DNA from: Clostridia bacterium
GTDB taxonomy: Bacteria; Bacillota; Clostridia; UMGS1883
Direction of reading: 5' to 3'
Assembly: GCA_017451505.1 (NCBI GenBank)
Contig: JAFTOF010000025.1
Span: 1 to 53,685 of the forward strand
DNA: 53,685 nucleotides
Shown: positions 16,722 to 25,225 of the stretch, piece by piece
How positions within the stretch are numbered: position 1 is the stretch's first letter
Layout of the letters: each line of letters starts with the position of its first letter
Program-made: the position numbers and the translations under genes
The notes under the pieces: generated by a model
Database searches by the model: none
What the model saw: only the letters and a program-made list of their open reading frames with translations
What the model was told of the DNA's origin: nothing

Positions 16722-17767
16722 TATTCTTCAATCCCCTCTGCACCCTTGTCACTCTTTATGTCAATTTTCCAGCCGGTAAGTCTTGCCGCAAGGCGTGCAT
16801 TCTGACCTTCTTTACCGATAGCCAGTGAAAGCTGGAATTCGGGAACTACTACAAGTGCCGATTTGTTCTTTTCATCAATTTCCACACTTAACACCTTTGC
16901 GGGGTTAAGTGCCGCACTGATGTACTCTGCAGGGTCTTCACTATATTGGATAACGTCGATTTTTTCATCGTTAAGCTCCTGCACGATGCCTGCCACTCGT
17001 ATGCCTTTCTGACCTACGCATGCTCCAACGGCATCAACGTTGGGATCCTCCGAATAAACTGCAAGCTTGCTGCGGCTTCCGGCTTCTCTTGCAATACTCT
17101 TAATCTGAACTGTTCCGTCTGCGATTTCGGGAACCTCCTGTTCAAAAAGCTTCTTAACAAGTCCGGGATGCGTTCTTGAAACCATAAGATTAACGCTCTT
17201 TGTAGTTTTCTTAACCTCAAATACGTAAACCTTCATTCTGCGGCCGGGAGTATAATCCTCGCCGGGAATTTGCTCTGAGGGGGCGAGAAGTGCCTCTGCA
17301 CTGCCAAGGTCAATCATGATTCCTCTGCGGTCAAGCTTTTCAACCTTACCGGTCATGATGTCGTTTTCCTTGTCACTGTACTCATCGTACATGTTTCCAC
17401 GCTCTGCCTCGCGAATCTTCTGTACTACCATCTGCTTTGCAGTCTGTGCAGCAATTCTGCCAAACTTTGCAGGGTCGGCAACGAAATCAACGCTGTCACC
17501 AATCTGGTAACGCTTATTAACCGACTGTGCTTCCTCAAGTGTAATCTCTGTAAAGGGGTCTAAAACTTCCTCTACAACCGTCTTTGTGCAGTAAACACGC
17601 ATATCACCGTTTTCACGGTTAACCTCTGCGAAGCAGTTGTAACCGCTTCCAAAGTTTTTCTTGTATGCTGTCACAAGTGCGGCTTCAAGAGCTTCAAACA
17701 TAACTTCCTTTTTGATGCGTTTTTCACTTTCAAGTGCGTCAAGTGCCAAAATAAGTTCCTTGTTCAT
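16721..17767 (-). CDS. nusA: Transcription termination/antitermination factor NusA
   Basis: A 348-residue RNA-polymerase-binding factor. The N-terminal domain (ILALDALESEKRIKKEVMFEALEAAL) is followed by an S1 domain (GKVEKLDRRGIMIDLGSAEALL) and two KH domains, with PNVDAVGACVGQKGIRV and SLAIGKEGQNARLAARLTGWKIDI. It lacks the C-terminal acidic repeats found in proteobacteria, as is normal for Firmicutes. It lies 19 nt after rimP. Confidence 0.96.
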   Translation of the reverse strand: MNKELILALDALESEKRIKKEVMFEALEAALVTAYKKNFGSGYNCFAEVNRENGDMRVYCTKTVVEEVLDPFTEITLEEAQSVNKRYQIGDSVDFVADPAKFGRIAAQTAKQMVVQKIREAERGNMYDEYSDKENDIMTGKVEKLDRRGIMIDLGSAEALLAPSEQIPGEDYTPGRRMKVYVFEVKKTTKSVNLMVSRTHPGLVKKLFEQEVPEIADGTVQIKSIAREAGSRSKLAVYSEDPNVDAVGACVGQKGIRVAGIVQELNDEKIDVIQYSEDPAEYISAALNPAKVLSVEIDEKNKSALVVVPEFQLSLAIGKEGQNARLAARLTGWKIDIKSDKGAEGIEE

Positions 17768-17786
17768 TTTTTCTTAAACACTCCTA

Positions 17787-18242
17787 TCAAAATTTGAATG
17801 CAAGCCGAACAGAAGCCGCCTTGCTTTTTTCAATTGTAATCTCTTTACCAAAAGCCTCCACGGTAATTATGCCATCAGTATAATTTTTTAAAATACCGCT
17901 AAGCTCCTTTTTTCCGTCAATGGGGGCAAAAAGCTTTATATCAATTTCTTCACCCATCACTTTTTCAAAGTGCCAGTCCCGTGTAAGTGCACGGTCAATG
18001 CCTGGGGAGGAAACTTCAAAAATATATGCCTCCTTGATAAATGTCAGCTCATCGAGAAGCGGACTTATTTCACGGCTGACGTTTTCGCAGTCCTCAATGG
18101 TTACACCGCCGTCCTTATCAATGAAAAGACGCAGATAATATTCACTGCCCTCTTTCTTGTACTCGGTGCTGTAAATATATACACCATGCCTTTCGCAAAC
18201 ATCAAGAGCAATTTTTTCAAGTGCCTCATCAATCTTAGCCAA
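17787..18242 (-). CDS. rimP: Ribosome maturation factor RimP
   Basis: A 151-residue 30S assembly factor and first gene of the operon. Signature segments are LRLFIDKDGGVTIEDCENVSREI and YIFEVSSPGIDRALTRDWHFEKVMGEEIDI. The start is a TTG, chosen because AGGAG lies 7 nt upstream and no ATG fits. The protein begins at the expected point relative to family members. Confidence 0.95.
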   Translation of the reverse strand: MAKIDEALEKIALDVCERHGVYIYSTEYKKEGSEYYLRLFIDKDGGVTIEDCENVSREISPLLDELTFIKEAYIFEVSSPGIDRALTRDWHFEKVMGEEIDIKLFAPIDGKKELSGILKNYTDGIITVEAFGKEITIEKSKAASVRLAFKF

Positions 18243-18263
18243 AGTACCACTCCTTTTTGAAAT

Positions 18264-18308
18264 TGACTTAAAATAACACGAAAGAGTGGGTCTGTCAACC
18301 CACTCTCT
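18264..18308 (-). promoter_or_regulatory. Leader hairpin of the rimP operon with an embedded second -35
   Basis: GAGTGGGT and ACCCACTC form an 8-bp GC-rich hairpin about 40 nt before rimP. Read on the minus strand, the loop and arm contain TTGACA followed 17 bp later by TATTTT, which could be a second promoter. Both readings cannot act on the same transcript, so the site may switch between a leader hairpin and an internal start. Confidence 0.4.
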
Positions 18309-18325
18309 CGATTTCTGTCAAAATG

Positions 18326-18354
18326 ATTATATCACCTAAATTATTATAATGCAA
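18326..18354 (-). promoter_or_regulatory. Promoter of the rimP-ribF operon
   Basis: Minus strand TTGCAT (18349-18354), 17 bp, perfect TATAAT (18326-18331). Confidence 0.7.
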
Positions 18355-18394
18355 GCTTTTTTTGAAAATATTAGAAAATTTGTCACCGTGCTCA

Positions 18395-18880
18395 TTATTT
18401 AATAAATGGTTTTTCAAGAATCCGCTTAAGTGCAATAAAAAATCCCTCTCCGCCCTTATGTAGGGGTTTAGTCAGAATGGCAAAGCAGCCGGCTCTCTTT
18501 GCACCCCATACATCGGTAAACACCTGATCGCCGATTGCGGCAATATTCTTTTTGTCAAGCCCCATTTGCTTTGCGGCGGCATCATAGCCTCTTGCCTTGG
18601 GCTTTAATGCCTCATGTACAAAGAATCTAACGCCGATTTTCTCGGAAAAATTTTTAACTCTGTCATATTTATTATTGGAAACTACGCACAGCTTAAGTCC
18701 GCTTTCCTCGAAAAGCCTTAAATGACGGAGAACCTTTTCATCGGGGATAGGCACGTTATGCCCGATAAGGGTATTGTCAATGTCGAGAATAATACCCCCG
18801 ATACCTTTTTCTTTAAGATACTCAGGTGAAACCTTTGTAATATCGTCAAAATATGCGTCTGCATGAAAATTTTTAAACAT
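18395..18880 (-). CDS. yqeG: YqeG family HAD-IIIA phosphatase
   Basis: A 161-residue HAD-superfamily hydrolase. It has the nucleophile motif DIDNTL near residue 31, VVSNN as motif II, KPKARGYD with the motif III lysine, and IGDQVFTDVWGAKRAG as motif IV, the typical YqeG pattern. Relatives include phosphatidylglycerophosphate phosphatases. The ATG at 18880 fits the family start and has GGAGG 10 nt upstream; the longer in-frame ORF beginning inside ogg is disfavoured. It overlaps ogg by 8 bp. I see no clear terminator after it, so transcription may continue into the rimP operon. Confidence 0.9.
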   Translation of the reverse strand: MFKNFHADAYFDDITKVSPEYLKEKGIGGIILDIDNTLIGHNVPIPDEKVLRHLRLFEESGLKLCVVSNNKYDRVKNFSEKIGVRFFVHEALKPKARGYDAAAKQMGLDKKNIAAIGDQVFTDVWGAKRAGCFAILTKPLHKGGEGFFIALKRILEKPFIK

Positions 18881-19706
18881 TATTGTACTTCCTCCAGTAG
18901 AATAAATATTGCTGAGCAAAACCACTGTAATTTCCGAACTTGGTTTCACCTGCGGCTTTTGCATCGGTGCACTCAAATTCCTCCGCCATAACTCTTTTTA
19001 TCCACACATCTGCAGGGAACAGGTCAAATTTCCCCAAGGAGAATAAAAGAACACAGTCGCACACCTTGTCACCTACACCATAGAGGGAAAGAAGCTTTTC
19101 ACGTGCAGATTGTGTATCCATGGCTTCAAGCTCGTCTGCGTTAATCTCTCCATTTGCCACTGCCTGTGCCGCTTTCAGAATATAGGGTGCACGGTATCCG
19201 ACTCCAAGGGAGCGTATTTCCTCTTCGGAAAGAGATGCAATTTTTTCCGCGGTGGGAAATGCGTGGAAAACCTTTCCTTTAAAATATATTTCCTTGCCAT
19301 AAAGCGTGCAAAGCTTGTCTACACAACTCTTAATTTTTGGTATACTGCTGCGTTGTGATATTATAAAGGAAATAAGTGTTTCAAAAAAGTCCTGCCTTAA
19401 AATCCTTATGCCTTTTCCGAATTCTATCGATTTAATCATTGTGTCGTTAATGCTGACGGCTTCTTTGATTTTAGAGTAATCTCTGTCTGCGTCAAGATAC
19501 CTTTTCCAGAAGCTTTCATAGTCGGACTGGGTTATGCCTTCGATTTCCACCGTTTCTCCAACCATGCTTATTCTGACGGCTTGCCCGTTTGCAACGCCTA
19601 CGAAGCTACCGTCCTCCTGCCTTTCCCAACGGAAGCATTGACCGCAGTCAAAGGTATGCAGAGGGAGGAAATCCTTTATTTGTACCTTAAATGTATCACT
19701 TTTCAT
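18873..19706 (-). CDS. ogg: 8-oxoguanine DNA glycosylase/AP lyase, Ogg1 type
   Basis: A 277-residue HhH-GPD glycosylase. The N-terminal OGG domain has FDCGQCFRWERQEDGSFVGVANGQAV. The catalytic core has LISFIISQRSSIPKIKSCVDKLC, the hairpin LYGVGDKVCDCVLLFSL with the catalytic Lys, and the catalytic Asp in FPADVWIKRVM. This eukaryote-like Ogg1 form is common in Clostridia. It removes oxidised guanine opposite cytosine. It lies 2 nt after the preceding unrecognised gene and overlaps yqeG. Confidence 0.9.
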   Translation of the reverse strand: MKSDTFKVQIKDFLPLHTFDCGQCFRWERQEDGSFVGVANGQAVRISMVGETVEIEGITQSDYESFWKRYLDADRDYSKIKEAVSINDTMIKSIEFGKGIRILRQDFFETLISFIISQRSSIPKIKSCVDKLCTLYGKEIYFKGKVFHAFPTAEKIASLSEEEIRSLGVGYRAPYILKAAQAVANGEINADELEAMDTQSAREKLLSLYGVGDKVCDCVLLFSLGKFDLFPADVWIKRVMAEEFECTDAKAAGETKFGNYSGFAQQYLFYWRKYNNV

Positions 19707-19708
19707 AA

Positions 19709-20620
19709 TTATCTCTCTCTTTTTCTCATCGGTTCATTGATAGCAAGTATTGCCTTTTCGGCAAGCTCTTCTTTTGTTTTGCAATATACGGGTGAAATGC
19801 TTTGCCTGAGCCAGAACGCCGCATTTTTCATTTTAAGCTCATTTTCAATAAGTGCCGCAAATGCTAAAAGTGTCAGCTTCATGCTAAGGCAATTTTCAAA
19901 GGAAAACGGAGTGTAGATATTTGTGTAAATCTTACCACATTCACAGTGATGAAGAGTATAACCACTGGGCACACTCTGCGGTGCAATAGTATGCATCAAA
20001 ACGATATCTGCAATGCTTTTATCTGCAAAAACAACACACGGCTGCGAAATATATTTGGCACTGTGCCATACAATTTCGCTTCGGGACATATGTCTTGTGT
20101 CAAGGTAGCGGTGTTTTGATGAAACACGCTGAAATTCTTCAAACATCATTTCATCTGCCCTGCTTTCGTCCGTGCAGACAAAAACTGTTTTCTTCTTTGC
20201 CAAGGCATAATCTGTACAAAGACTTACGCACTTTTTTATATGGTCCGTTTTACACAAAATGGTTTCGCTGACAAAATCTTCTTCAACGTGGCACTCTTTT
20301 CTTTCAAAAGGGAAGAAAACGCTTATTCCCATACTTTGATACATTGTAGAGTAAAGCTCCGTGGCATCATGGAGAAAATCACGCTCTTTCTCTGAAAGCT
20401 CTCTGTCCGTGCAAAGGAGGCAGGCATCATTTTGCGAAATTTTTTCGCAAAGCAGTGCCTTCATTTTTTGTCGGCAGGTGGGGGAGGTATCAAGCCCTAA
20501 ATAGTCAAATGATACAGATGTCCGAAACTTTCGGAAAAGAGCTTTGAAAACACCCACGCAACACATAAGCTCTGCTTTCTGCTCCGAGGTGAAATAGAGC
20601 AAAAGAATACGTTTACTCAC
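19709..20620 (-). CDS. Unrecognised protein, possible catalytically dead isopropylmalate/isocitrate dehydrogenase fold
   Basis: A 303-residue protein I cannot name by motif. Read by eye, it runs in order with 3-isopropylmalate dehydrogenase. VFKALFRKF sits in the first helix, CEKISQNDACLLC matches the strand before the NAD loop, ATELYSTM matches the RKxxDLFANxRP region, and a block of about 90 residues from HIKKCVSLCTDYALAKKKTV to CVVFADKSIADIVLM matches the DKANVL-to-GDILSD stretch. A tail helix reads CLSMKLTLLAFAALIEN. The catalytic Lys of DKANVL and the metal Asp of GDILSD are not conserved, and the NAD loop GSAPDIAGK is lost, so it is probably not an active dehydrogenase. The GTG start is embedded in the end of the Clp gene, with GGAGAG 7 nt upstream. 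The homology is a judgement without alignment software. Confidence 0.6.
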   Translation of the reverse strand: MSKRILLLYFTSEQKAELMCCVGVFKALFRKFRTSVSFDYLGLDTSPTCRQKMKALLCEKISQNDACLLCTDRELSEKERDFLHDATELYSTMYQSMGISVFFPFERKECHVEEDFVSETILCKTDHIKKCVSLCTDYALAKKKTVFVCTDESRADEMMFEEFQRVSSKHRYLDTRHMSRSEIVWHSAKYISQPCVVFADKSIADIVLMHTIAPQSVPSGYTLHHCECGKIYTNIYTPFSFENCLSMKLTLLAFAALIENELKMKNAAFWLRQSISPVYCKTKEELAEKAILAINEPMRKRER

Positions 20621-22883
20621 AAATTATCTCTCCGTCTTTCATGGTTATGGAAATGTGTTCTTTGTAGGAACCTCTTATGATTATATCGGAAAGCTTATCT
20701 TCGATTTTCCGTCCGATAAGCCGTCTTAAGGGTCTTGCTCCAAGGCGTTCCTTTATAGCTTCCTCCACAAGAAAGACTTTTACATTTTCATCAACCGAAA
20801 GCTTTATGCCTTTGTTTTCAAGCATTTCAGAAAGCTCAGAAAGCATGATTTCCAAAATCTTCGTAAGCTCGTCTTTATTAAGCTCATCAAACACCACTAT
20901 TTCATCAATTCTGTTCAAAAATTCGGGACGGAAAATTGCCTTTAATGCACGGTGCATTTTATCCTTGTTTTGCTTTGACGTACTTTCTGCAAAGCCGATA
21001 CCGCTTCCTTTCCAGTCGCTTCCGGCATTGCTTGTCATTACGATAACCGTGTTTTCAAAGCTTACTACCTTGCCGTGGCTGTCGGTGATTCTGCCATCGT
21101 CAAGAATCTGGAGCATTATATTCAGCACATCGGGATGTGCCTTTTCAATTTCATCAAAAAGAACTACGCAGTAGGGCTTTCTTCTTACTTTTTCGGTAAG
21201 CTGTCCCGCATCGTCATAGCCCACATATCCGGGAGGTGAGCCGATAAGCTTGGAAACGGAGTGCTTCTCCATAAACTCTGTCATATCCACTCGGATAAGG
21301 GCATCTTCACTGTCGAAAAGCTCTATTGCAAGCTGTTTTACAAGCTCAGTTTTTCCCACGCCCGTAGGGCCAACGAAAATAAAGCTTGCAGGCCTTAATT
21401 TTTTGGAAAGTGCCGCACGGCTTCGGCGGATTGCACGGCTGACCGCACTTACAGCCTCCGCTTGACCGATGATTCTCTTGTGAAGCCTTTCCTCCAATGA
21501 AAGAAGCTTCTCGGTTTCAGCCTCCGTAATTTTTTGAACGGGGATTTTTGTCCATGCCTCAACCACATAGGCAATATCCTCCGATGTTAAATAAACATCG
21601 TTCATTTGTGACTTAAGATTTTCTATTTCTTCCAAAAGGGTGCATTGCTGTGATTTTAGCTCTGCCAGCTTTTCAAATTTTGAATTATTTCCATCTTCAT
21701 CAGACTGAGCGTTAAGCTCTTCCATCTGAGCCTCTGTAGCCTCTAAAATTTTCTGCGATGCCGCAATTCTCACAAGGAGAGTGTTTTTTAAATTTGCACG
21801 GCTTCCTGCCTCGTCTATAAGGTCGATTGCCTTGTCGGGGAGGAAACGGTCGGTAATGTATCTTCTTGAAAGAGTTACAGCGGTATTTATTACCTCATCG
21901 GGGATCTTTACCTTATGGTAGTTTTCGTAATATCCCTTGATTCCGCGAAGCACCTCCACTGTTTCCTCGGGGGAGGGTTCTTCTACGATAACGCTCTGAA
22001 AACGTCTTTCCAAGGCGGAATCCTTTTCAATGAATTTTCTGTACTCGGTAAGTGTTGTCGCACCGATAACCTGAATTTCACCTCTTGCCAATGCGGGCTT
22101 TAATATATTTGCGGCACTCATGGCACCTTCAGCATCGCCTGCCCCGACAATATTATGAAGCTCATCAATAACAAGAATAATATTACCTAATTTTTTTGTT
22201 TCCTCAATAATACCTTTAAGCCTTGCCTCAAATTGTCCGCGGTACTGTGTTCCTGCCACAATTGCGGTGAAATCTAAAAGATATACCTCTTTATCGAGAA
22301 GCTTTTCGGGTACATTTCCGCTTACAATTCTTTCCGCAAAACCCTCGGCAATAGCCGTTTTACCTACACCGGGTTCGCCCAGCAGTGCAGGGTTGTTCTT
22401 TGTACGGCGGTTTAATATCTGTACAAGCCTTTCAATCTCTCTTTCCCTGCCAACGACCATATCAACTTCGCCGCGTCTTGCTTTAGCAGTAAGGTTTGTA
22501 CCATAGGCATCGAGAAGCTTTTTCTTCTTTTCAACCTTGTCTTTATCCTTTTTCTTTGTGTCCTTATTTTTATCGTCGGACACAGCTCCATCTTGTTCCT
22601 TGTGAGGGAAACCTCCGAAAAAATTTGACAAAAAACCTGCAAAGGGACCCATGTCCGAACCCTCCGCCGAAAGCTCTCCGTCCTCGCCGCTCATCATTTC
22701 CATCATTTGCGATTCAAGATTTTCCATATCTCCGAAATCAAGTCCGCCTGCCATCTGCTGCATAGTATTGATTCCAAGCTCTCTTGCACAGGGCATACAA
22801 AGTCCCTCGTTGACGGTTTTTCCGCCTTCCATTCGTGTTACAAATATTACAGCAACATTTTTGTTGCAACGTGTACATAACAT
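20613..22883 (-). CDS. ATP-dependent Clp protease ATP-binding subunit, ClpE-like
   Basis: A 756-residue Hsp100 unfoldase with two AAA+ modules. Residues 1-40 form a zinc finger (CTRC then CMPC, about 23 residues apart), as in ClpE, and no Clp-N repeats are present. Module 1 has GEPGVGKTAIAEG and LVIDELHNIVGAG. A coiled-coil M-domain follows (about 410-450). Module 2 has GPTGVGKTELVK and VLFDEIEKAHPDV. An IGF loop after WKGSG matches the ClpP-binding tripeptide, so it should dock on ClpP, which is not in this window. It ends 8 bp inside the next gene. No CtsR or HrcA operator is evident upstream. Confidence 0.93.
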   Translation of the reverse strand: MLCTRCNKNVAVIFVTRMEGGKTVNEGLCMPCARELGINTMQQMAGGLDFGDMENLESQMMEMMSGEDGELSAEGSDMGPFAGFLSNFFGGFPHKEQDGAVSDDKNKDTKKKDKDKVEKKKKLLDAYGTNLTAKARRGEVDMVVGREREIERLVQILNRRTKNNPALLGEPGVGKTAIAEGFAERIVSGNVPEKLLDKEVYLLDFTAIVAGTQYRGQFEARLKGIIEETKKLGNIILVIDELHNIVGAGDAEGAMSAANILKPALARGEIQVIGATTLTEYRKFIEKDSALERRFQSVIVEEPSPEETVEVLRGIKGYYENYHKVKIPDEVINTAVTLSRRYITDRFLPDKAIDLIDEAGSRANLKNTLLVRIAASQKILEATEAQMEELNAQSDEDGNNSKFEKLAELKSQQCTLLEEIENLKSQMNDVYLTSEDIAYVVEAWTKIPVQKITEAETEKLLSLEERLHKRIIGQAEAVSAVSRAIRRSRAALSKKLRPASFIFVGPTGVGKTELVKQLAIELFDSEDALIRVDMTEFMEKHSVSKLIGSPPGYVGYDDAGQLTEKVRRKPYCVVLFDEIEKAHPDVLNIMLQILDDGRITDSHGKVVSFENTVIVMTSNAGSDWKGSGIGFAESTSKQNKDKMHRALKAIFRPEFLNRIDEIVVFDELNKDELTKILEIMLSELSEMLENKGIKLSVDENVKVFLVEEAIKERLGARPLRRLIGRKIEDKLSDIIIRGSYKEHISITMKDGEIICE

Positions 22884-22916
22884 AAAACTTCCAATCCTTT
22901 CATAGGGTTACACTTC

Positions 22917-22945
22917 ATTATATCATATATCAATGTGTATTTCAA
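22917..22945 (-). promoter_or_regulatory. Promoter of the Clp-ogg-yqeG operon
   Basis: Minus strand TTGAAA (22940-22945), 17 bp, perfect TATAAT (22917-22922). Confidence 0.7.
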
Positions 22946-23004
22946 ACAGTTTGTTGAAAATTCACAAAAAAGCAGTAAATACAAAATGTAGTGCATTTTA
23001 TATA

Positions 23005-23034
23005 AAAAAATGTATGAATTTACACATTTTTTTG
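23005..23034. other. AT-rich hairpin between divergent promoters
   Basis: AAAAAAATGT and ACATTTTTTT form a perfect 10-bp stem with a 10-nt loop, lying between the divergent Clp and SLH promoters. It may insulate the two units or be a protein site. The AT bias makes chance plausible. Confidence 0.3.
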
Positions 23035-23044
23035 TATTTTTGTA

Positions 23045-23073
23045 TTGCACTTTAAAATTAATTATGATATTAT
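23045..23073 (+). promoter_or_regulatory. Promoter of the SLH-domain protein gene
   Basis: TTGCAC (23045-23050), 17 bp, TATTAT (23068-23073), then GGAAGGAGG at 23088-23095. Confidence 0.6.
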
Positions 23074-23104
23074 AAATGTAAGTATAGGAAGGAGGACGAT
23101 GGAA

Positions 23105-24967
23105 ATGAAAAATAAATTTCTGTCCGTTATAATTGCACTTAGTTTAATATGTTCATGTATGGCAGTATCCGCGTTTGCCGCGACTGCTTTTCCCGATGTG
23201 CTTTCACCCGACCATGACTGGGCGGCAGAGCAGATCGCAGAAATGACTGATTTAGGTATTATTAAAGGATATACTGATGGCACATTCAAGCCTGACAGAG
23301 CAATCTCAAAGATTGAGGCTCTTATCCTTTTCTCCCGTGTGGCAGGCTATTCTGATAGGTCATATGCACAAATTGCAGATTTTGCATATGAAAAGTATCA
23401 GTATCTTCTCGAAGAGGCAGACCTCGATAATTACAATTCTTTTAAGAAAGAAATTTCTTTCCTTCTTTATAAGGGTGTAATATCCGAAGATGATATTATC
23501 GAATACCTTGAGGACGAGCAGTATCTTGAAGAATTCCCCCGTAAGGATGCGGCAAAGTTCCTTGCAAATCTTATGGACGGCGAAATCGTAAAAACCGATG
23601 CCGACGAGCTTGAGTTTTCCGATAACAACAAGATTGATGATAGCGATGCTGGCTATATAGCATACGTTGTTGAAAACGGATTTATGAACGGCGTTCAGAA
23701 AGATGACGGAACGATTGTATTTGATGCAGACGGCGGTATGAGTCGTGCTCAGGTTTGTGTCCTTCTTTACAGAATTATGGATAAGCTCCAGATGAGCTTT
23801 GAAGCAGGCAAGGTGTTCAAGGTAGATACCGAGGGCGGCACAATCCAGTTTGAGAATGAAGACGGCGATGATAAGAGCTATATTATTCCCGAAGATGCTA
23901 AGATAATTATCGATGGCACAATCGGAAAACTTGAAGAAATCCTTGAAAAGAGCGAAATCCTTGTTACAAGACATGACAAGAGTATTTACAGCGTAGAAGT
24001 TCTTAATCCCGAATCCAACAAGACTGTTAAAGGCACAGTTGAAGGCGTTGTTGCAAGAGATAACTATGCAAGAATTACTGTATTGGTAGAAGAAACAGGG
24101 GAGAAGGTTTCATACTATGGAACAGAGGGCTTCAAGGTTACAACAGATGGCGTTGCAGATGATATGAAGAGCCTTAAAGTTAATGATTACGTTGTTATAA
24201 AGCTTTTGGGAACGAAGATTGTTTCCATTGACCGTCTTACAGCAGAAGCAACCGTTCAGGGTACACTTAAAACGATTAATCTTAACTCTCCCATGACACT
24301 TTCCGTTTCTACTGTTGAAGAAGTTTCAGAGGAAGAAAATGTTTCAGAATACGAGATTTCTGAAGAAGTAACCGTTCGCCGTAACGGCGAAAGAGCATCA
24401 CTTCGTGATATGCTTCCCGGAGATAAGGTTGTTCTTACAGTTAAGCTTGGCAAAATAACAAAGATTGTTGCCACAAGCACAAAAGGCAGTGTAACAGGTA
24501 CAGTTAAGTCCATCACAATCGCTTCTCAGTCCTACGTTACACTTTCTACAAACGGCGTAGAGTCACAGTATGCAATAGCTATGGAGGCTGAATACATTGT
24601 AGCAGGAAGCAAGGCTACAATTTATGATCTCCGTTTGGGTAACATGGTTACGCTCACCCTTTCCGGTTCCACCGCAACAAAGATTGAGCAGACAGCAGCG
24701 TCCTCTACAACGACAAAGAGCGGTACTGTTGACAGCATCAGCACCTCATACGGATACATTAATATCATAACAAATGGTGCCGTAAACGAGCAGGTATTTG
24801 CAAGCAAGCTGGGAAATACAATCGGTGCAAAGATTATTGACGGCGAAACAGGTAAAGAAATCCAGTTCAAGAATATTAAGAAGGGCGACTACGTTATAGC
24901 AACAGGTGCATATACAAACGGTGCATTCGTTGCCAAGACAATCGTAGTAACACCCGTAGCAGAATAA
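23105..24967 (+). CDS. Secreted S-layer homology (SLH) domain protein with beta-rich repeats
   Basis: A 620-residue exported protein. Residues 1-24 are a signal peptide (charged start, hydrophobic core, AFAA cleavage region). SLH-type segments follow: the first has FPDVLSPDHDWAAEQIAEM and GIIKGYTDGTFKPDRAISKIEAL, the second is degenerate, and the third has YIAYVVENGFMNG and GGMSRAQVCVLLYRI. From about residue 240 the rest is a series of roughly 75-90-residue beta-strand units with recurring GTV-x2-I, tyrosine-rich and GD-V-x-L patterns. SLH domains bind cell-wall secondary polymers, so it is likely an envelope-anchored structural protein. The ATG at 23105 is preferred (9 nt after GGAGG); ATG 23099 is too close. 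Confidence 0.88.
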   Translation: MKNKFLSVIIALSLICSCMAVSAFAATAFPDVLSPDHDWAAEQIAEMTDLGIIKGYTDGTFKPDRAISKIEALILFSRVAGYSDRSYAQIADFAYEKYQYLLEEADLDNYNSFKKEISFLLYKGVISEDDIIEYLEDEQYLEEFPRKDAAKFLANLMDGEIVKTDADELEFSDNNKIDDSDAGYIAYVVENGFMNGVQKDDGTIVFDADGGMSRAQVCVLLYRIMDKLQMSFEAGKVFKVDTEGGTIQFENEDGDDKSYIIPEDAKIIIDGTIGKLEEILEKSEILVTRHDKSIYSVEVLNPESNKTVKGTVEGVVARDNYARITVLVEETGEKVSYYGTEGFKVTTDGVADDMKSLKVNDYVVIKLLGTKIVSIDRLTAEATVQGTLKTINLNSPMTLSVSTVEEVSEEENVSEYEISEEVTVRRNGERASLRDMLPGDKVVLTVKLGKITKIVATSTKGSVTGTVKSITIASQSYVTLSTNGVESQYAIAMEAEYIVAGSKATIYDLRLGNMVTLTLSGSTATKIEQTAASSTTTKSGTVDSISTSYGYINIITNGAVNEQVFASKLGNTIGAKIIDGETGKEIQFKNIKKGDYVIATGAYTNGAFVAKTIVVTPVAE

Positions 24968-24981
24968 TTAAAAAGAGTACT

Positions 24982-25030
24982 CCTCAACAAAAAAAGAACC
25001 TCATCGAGGTTCTTTTTTGTTGAGGGTTTT
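24982..25030 (+). terminator. Terminator after the SLH gene
   Basis: A long stem (24982-25002 with 25006-25025) including AAGAACCTC and GAGGTTCTT, with an outer CCTCAAC/GTTGAGG clamp, then TTTT. Confidence 0.85.
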
Positions 25031-25064
25031 TCGGCTAGCGAAGACGCATAGGAACTATAGGACA

Positions 25065-25107
25065 TAAAAAGAAAAACACCAACCTATAAAGTTGATGTTT
25101 TTCTTTT
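25065..25107 (-). terminator. Terminator of the tRNA-Leu transcript
   Basis: AAAAGAAAAACATCAAC pairs with the GTTGGTGTTTTTCTTTTT arm, directly 3' of the tRNA on the minus strand, ending in a T-rich exit. Confidence 0.75.
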
Positions 25108-25108
25108 A

Positions 25109-25191
25109 TGGTGCGAGAGACGGGACTTGAACCCGTATGGTCTCCCACACGCACCTTAAACGTGCGCGTCTGCCGATTCCGCCACTCTCGC
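25109..25191 (-). tRNA. tRNA-Leu, anticodon AAG
   Basis: A class II tRNA of 83 nt with encoded CCA. The acceptor arms are GCGAGAG and CTCTCGC with discriminator A73. The D-arm is GCG...CGC, and the T-arm is ACGGG TTCAAGT CCCGT. The anticodon stem is CACGT/GCGTG, with loop TTAAGGT giving anticodon AAG (25155-25157) and G37, as usual for NAG-type leucine tRNAs. Most bacteria use GAG here. A34 would need deamination to inosine, and tadA is present at 52.9 kb. An alternative register gives anticodon TTA with a perfect stem, but that would read a stop codon and is rejected. Confidence 0.85.
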
Positions 25192-25225
25192 ATATTGTGT
25201 GTGCCACTCCGTGACAACGTAGATT

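Noticed and set aside
25155-25158. Reading of the tRNA-Leu anticodon as TTA (ochre suppressor)
   Set aside because: It pairs perfectly but would place a non-canonical base at 32 and read UAA; the AAG register gives a full stem with canonical U33 and G37.
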